Shown here: piece after piece, positions 25,184-26,978 of the stretch | Position numbering within the stretch: the stretch's first letter is position 1 | How the letters are laid out: the number at the start of each line of letters is the position of its first letter | DNA from: an uncultured Cellvibrio sp. | GTDB lineage: Bacteria; Pseudomonadota; Gammaproteobacteria; Pseudomonadales; Cellvibrionaceae | DNA length: 26,978 nt | Reading direction: 5' to 3' | NCBI GenBank assembly: GCA_946481735.1 | Contig: CAMLOU010000041.1 | Coordinates: forward strand, 1 to 26,978 | Made by a program: the position numbers and the translations under genes | The notes under the pieces: generated by a model | What the model was told of the DNA's origin: nothing | Database searches by the model: none | The model's input: the letters and a program-made list of their open reading frames with translations, nothing else

Positions 25184-25210
25184 AGCCTCGATGCAGCGCG
25201 CATCGGGGCT
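25184..25210 (+). terminator. stem-loop after the small RHH-like gene
   Basis: AGCCTCGATGC-(5 nt)-GCATCGGGGCT pairs over 11 bp with one T-G pair. It has no T run, so it is a weak terminator candidate. The 345-nt gap between the two genes here (25127-25471) otherwise holds the tandem repeat and the dyad at 25353. Confidence 0.45.
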
Positions 25211-25352
25211 GATCCTTACTTGCGACTGTCTTATCGATTAGCCGCCCGCTCTCCCTTCCCCATTTTTTCAGCAGCTCGCCAAGTCAGGCTGATAATCGAC
25301 AACACTATGCACCTGTTCAACACAAAATGATGGTGCCTCAACGTAAATGATC

Positions 25353-25380
25353 GTGCCGTCTGATTGATCATCTACGGCAC
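25353..25380. promoter_or_regulatory. dyad upstream of the Lrp/AsnC gene
   Basis: GTGCCGT (25353-25359) and ACGGCAC (25374-25380) form a perfect 7-bp inverted repeat 14 nt apart, about 90 nt before the regulator ATG. It could be an autoregulatory operator, as many Lrp/AsnC genes control themselves. It does not match a specific Lrp box I know. Confidence 0.35.
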
Positions 25381-25471
25381 TTGGTCCTACAATAATGATG
25401 TTTTAACTAATACCCCAAGAATTTTAGGTGAGAGAACTCCATAATCCACAAATAAATAGGATAATACTAAA

Positions 25472-25942
25472 ATGACAAACTCTGTGGAACTCGATGAATT
25501 TGATCGCAAGATCCTCCGCGCGCTTCAGGAAAACGCCGATTACTCCATGGCTGACCTGGGCAACCTGATTGGCCTTTCCCACACGCCCTGTTGGCGACGA
25601 TTAAAGCGGCTGGAATCAGAAGGCGTCATTCGCGGAAAAGTCACCCTGCTTGATGCGGGCATGCTCAACCTGAGTGTTACTGTGCACGCCCAGGTCAACC
25701 TCAAAGATCGGACGGAAGCTGCGTTTGCCGCCTTTGAAGCGGCCATTGCGCCCATAGCGGAAATCACCGAATGCTACGCCACCAGTGGAGACCAGGATTA
25801 TCTCCTGCAAATTGTGGTGGAGAGCGTTGGGCATTACGAAAGTTTATTGAAGAAAACCCTGCTGCATTTACCCCATGTCGGTTCGATTCATTCCACCTTC
25901 GCCTTAAGGCAAGTAAAGTATTCCACTCAATTGCCACTGTAA
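25472..25942 (+). CDS. Lrp/AsnC-family transcriptional regulator
   Basis: The 156-residue product has the N-terminal helix-turn-helix (about 7-55: LDEFDRKILRALQENADYSM, then LGNLIGLSHTPCWRRLKRLESEGVI) and the C-terminal RAM effector domain (about 65-150, with ECYATSGDQDYLLQIVV). This family senses amino acids and binds DNA as octamers or similar assemblies. The target is not known from the sequence; the neighbouring SMP-30-like gene is convergent, so it is not an obvious target. The ATG at 25472 has only a weak GGAT upstream. Ald at 6559 is a typical Lrp/AldR target but is too far away to link. Confidence 0.93.
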   Translation: MTNSVELDEFDRKILRALQENADYSMADLGNLIGLSHTPCWRRLKRLESEGVIRGKVTLLDAGMLNLSVTVHAQVNLKDRTEAAFAAFEAAIAPIAEITECYATSGDQDYLLQIVVESVGHYESLLKKTLLHLPHVGSIHSTFALRQVKYSTQLPL

Positions 25943-25950
25943 CGCGTAAT

Positions 25951-25976
25951 CATCAGGGCACCCGCGTGCCCTGATG
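25951..25976. terminator. 11-bp stem-loop between convergent genes
   Basis: CATCAGGGCAC-CCGC-GTGCCCTGATG is a perfect inverted repeat centred in the 42-nt gap between the Lrp/AsnC stop and the SMP-30-like stop. It can serve both strands. T tracts are short. Confidence 0.65.
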
Positions 25977-25984
25977 CCGCCCGG

Positions 25985-26929
25985 TTATTTTCGCAACTGA
26001 TGCGCCCGCCCCGGGAATTCAACACGGGTCACTTCAATAGCACCGCGCTCCTGTAAGGTTATGTACAGGGTTTTACCATCCTCACCACCAAACGCCACAT
26101 TGGTCGGCTTTTGCCCCTTGAGTTGAATTTCCCGCAGTAACTGCCCCGCTGGCGAGACTACTGCTACAACGCCCGCCCCGTAACGGGCGATATACAAATT
26201 ACCCTGGCTGTCGCAGCGCATGCCGTCCAACCCATGATCGGCAAATTCAATCAACAAGCGTTTATTGGCCACGCCGCCGTCCGGCAGAATATCGTAGACC
26301 CACACCTTGCGCTGCACACTCTCATTGACATAAAGATGTTTTTCATCGGTGCTGACTTCAACACCATTGGTGGTGCCCATATTGGCTTCCAACAAATGTG
26401 TTGTGCCATCGCGATCAATTCGCCAGAGTTGGCCTGAATTATCGGCCCATTTGGGATCGCTGGCGTAAAGGGTTCCCGTGGCGCTGATGGCGATGTCGTT
26501 AGGCTGGTTCATCGCGGCATTATGGGCGAACACCTTTATTTCGCGGGTGGCCATATCAACTTGCAAAATGTTGTGACCAACATAGTCTGCAATATACATA
26601 TTGCCCGCCTGATCAAAGCGGATGCCATTACCGGTGCTGCCCGTTGGCAGTTGGACAAACAAGCCTGCTCTACCCAATCCATCATTACCCTTAACCACCC
26701 GGCCGATGGTGCCTTCACGGGCAAAATTTACCGCATATAAATGACCATCCGGCCCCACTGCCGGGCCCTCAATACCTTGTGTAAAGATTCCGTCACCCAC
26801 GTAATCCCGAACAACATATAACGCCTTCTGTTGCGACGGCGCGGATTGACCGACAGTTGCCGTTTCACAAGCCGCCACCACCATCGAAGCGACTGCAATA
26901 ACCATTGCCTTGGAATATTTTTTTTTCAC
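25985..26929 (-). CDS. SMP-30/gluconolactonase-family lipoprotein
   Basis: The 314-residue product begins with a basic stretch, a hydrophobic core and the lipobox VAAC, with lipidation at C21; E22 rather than D follows, which favours the outer membrane. The rest is a six-bladed beta-propeller of the SMP-30/gluconolactonase/LRE type. Likely metal ligands are E54 (IEGPAVGPDG), N144 (QPNDIAI), N188 (TNGVEV) and D235 (GLDGMRCD), so lactone hydrolysis is plausible. The substrate is unknown. The GTG start at 26929 follows AAGGGG and is followed by nine A in a row (codons 2-4), a possible slippage tract. Confidence 0.88.
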   Translation of the reverse strand: MKKKYSKAMVIAVASMVVAACETATVGQSAPSQQKALYVVRDYVGDGIFTQGIEGPAVGPDGHLYAVNFAREGTIGRVVKGNDGLGRAGLFVQLPTGSTGNGIRFDQAGNMYIADYVGHNILQVDMATREIKVFAHNAAMNQPNDIAISATGTLYASDPKWADNSGQLWRIDRDGTTHLLEANMGTTNGVEVSTDEKHLYVNESVQRKVWVYDILPDGGVANKRLLIEFADHGLDGMRCDSQGNLYIARYGAGVVAVVSPAGQLLREIQLKGQKPTNVAFGGEDGKTLYITLQERGAIEVTRVEFPGRAHQLRK

Positions 26930-26978
26930 AGGTTTTACCCCTTATTGGAAGTTCTAATATAGATAGCGATGCACGCAG

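Overview
The window is chromosomal DNA of a motile gammaproteobacterium of the Pseudomonas/Cellvibrio type. The order cheV (divergent) - flgA - flgM - flgN matches the Pseudomonas flagellar block. The long-form adk close to tsaB, the AlgP-like histone and an Aer-type sensor with a sigma-28 promoter fit the same group. The genus is inferred. I see no integrase, transposase, phage gene or CRISPR array, so this is mostly core genome with small repeats.

Layout. 1-3040 holds flagellar genes: cheV (minus, cut by the left edge), then flgA behind a sigma-54 promoter and a structured leader, then flgM-flgN behind a sigma-28 promoter. 3095-3988 holds tRNA-Arg(CCT) with its own promoter, then an rsmE-type methyltransferase. 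3972-8749 is on the minus strand: a membrane PAS-GGDEF-EAL protein, alanine dehydrogenase and ttcA. 9005-11525 returns to motility: a PilZ (FlgZ/YcgR-like) gene with its own sigma-54 promoter and an Aer-like sensor with a sigma-28 promoter. 11737-14059 holds bioA and an orphan periplasmic solute-binding-like protein.

14056-24481 is all minus strand: a universal stress protein with an Anr/FNR-type promoter, trpS, an alkylation-repair pair (Ada N-terminal/AraC/AlkA fusion plus ogt), a two-gene unit of a double cyclic-nucleotide-binding/rhodanese-like protein and a queuosine-tRNA mannosyltransferase homologue, an M18 aminopeptidase, tsaB, a histone-H1/AlgP-like protein and adk. The right end carries a small possible ribbon-helix-helix protein, an Lrp/AsnC regulator and a convergent SMP-30-like lipoprotein.

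How it fits together. Four promoters matching sigma-54 or sigma-28 place flgA, flgMN, the PilZ gene and the Aer-like gene in one flagellar hierarchy, although tRNA, rsmE, GGDEF-EAL, ald and ttcA lie between flgN and the PilZ gene. The GGDEF-EAL enzyme and the PilZ receptor suggest local c-di-GMP control of motility. The points most worth a second look are the possible three-way-junction leader of flgA, the nested 92-nt palindromic element beside the Anr-type stress promoter, and the cNMP/degenerate-rhodanese plus tRNA mannosyltransferase operon.
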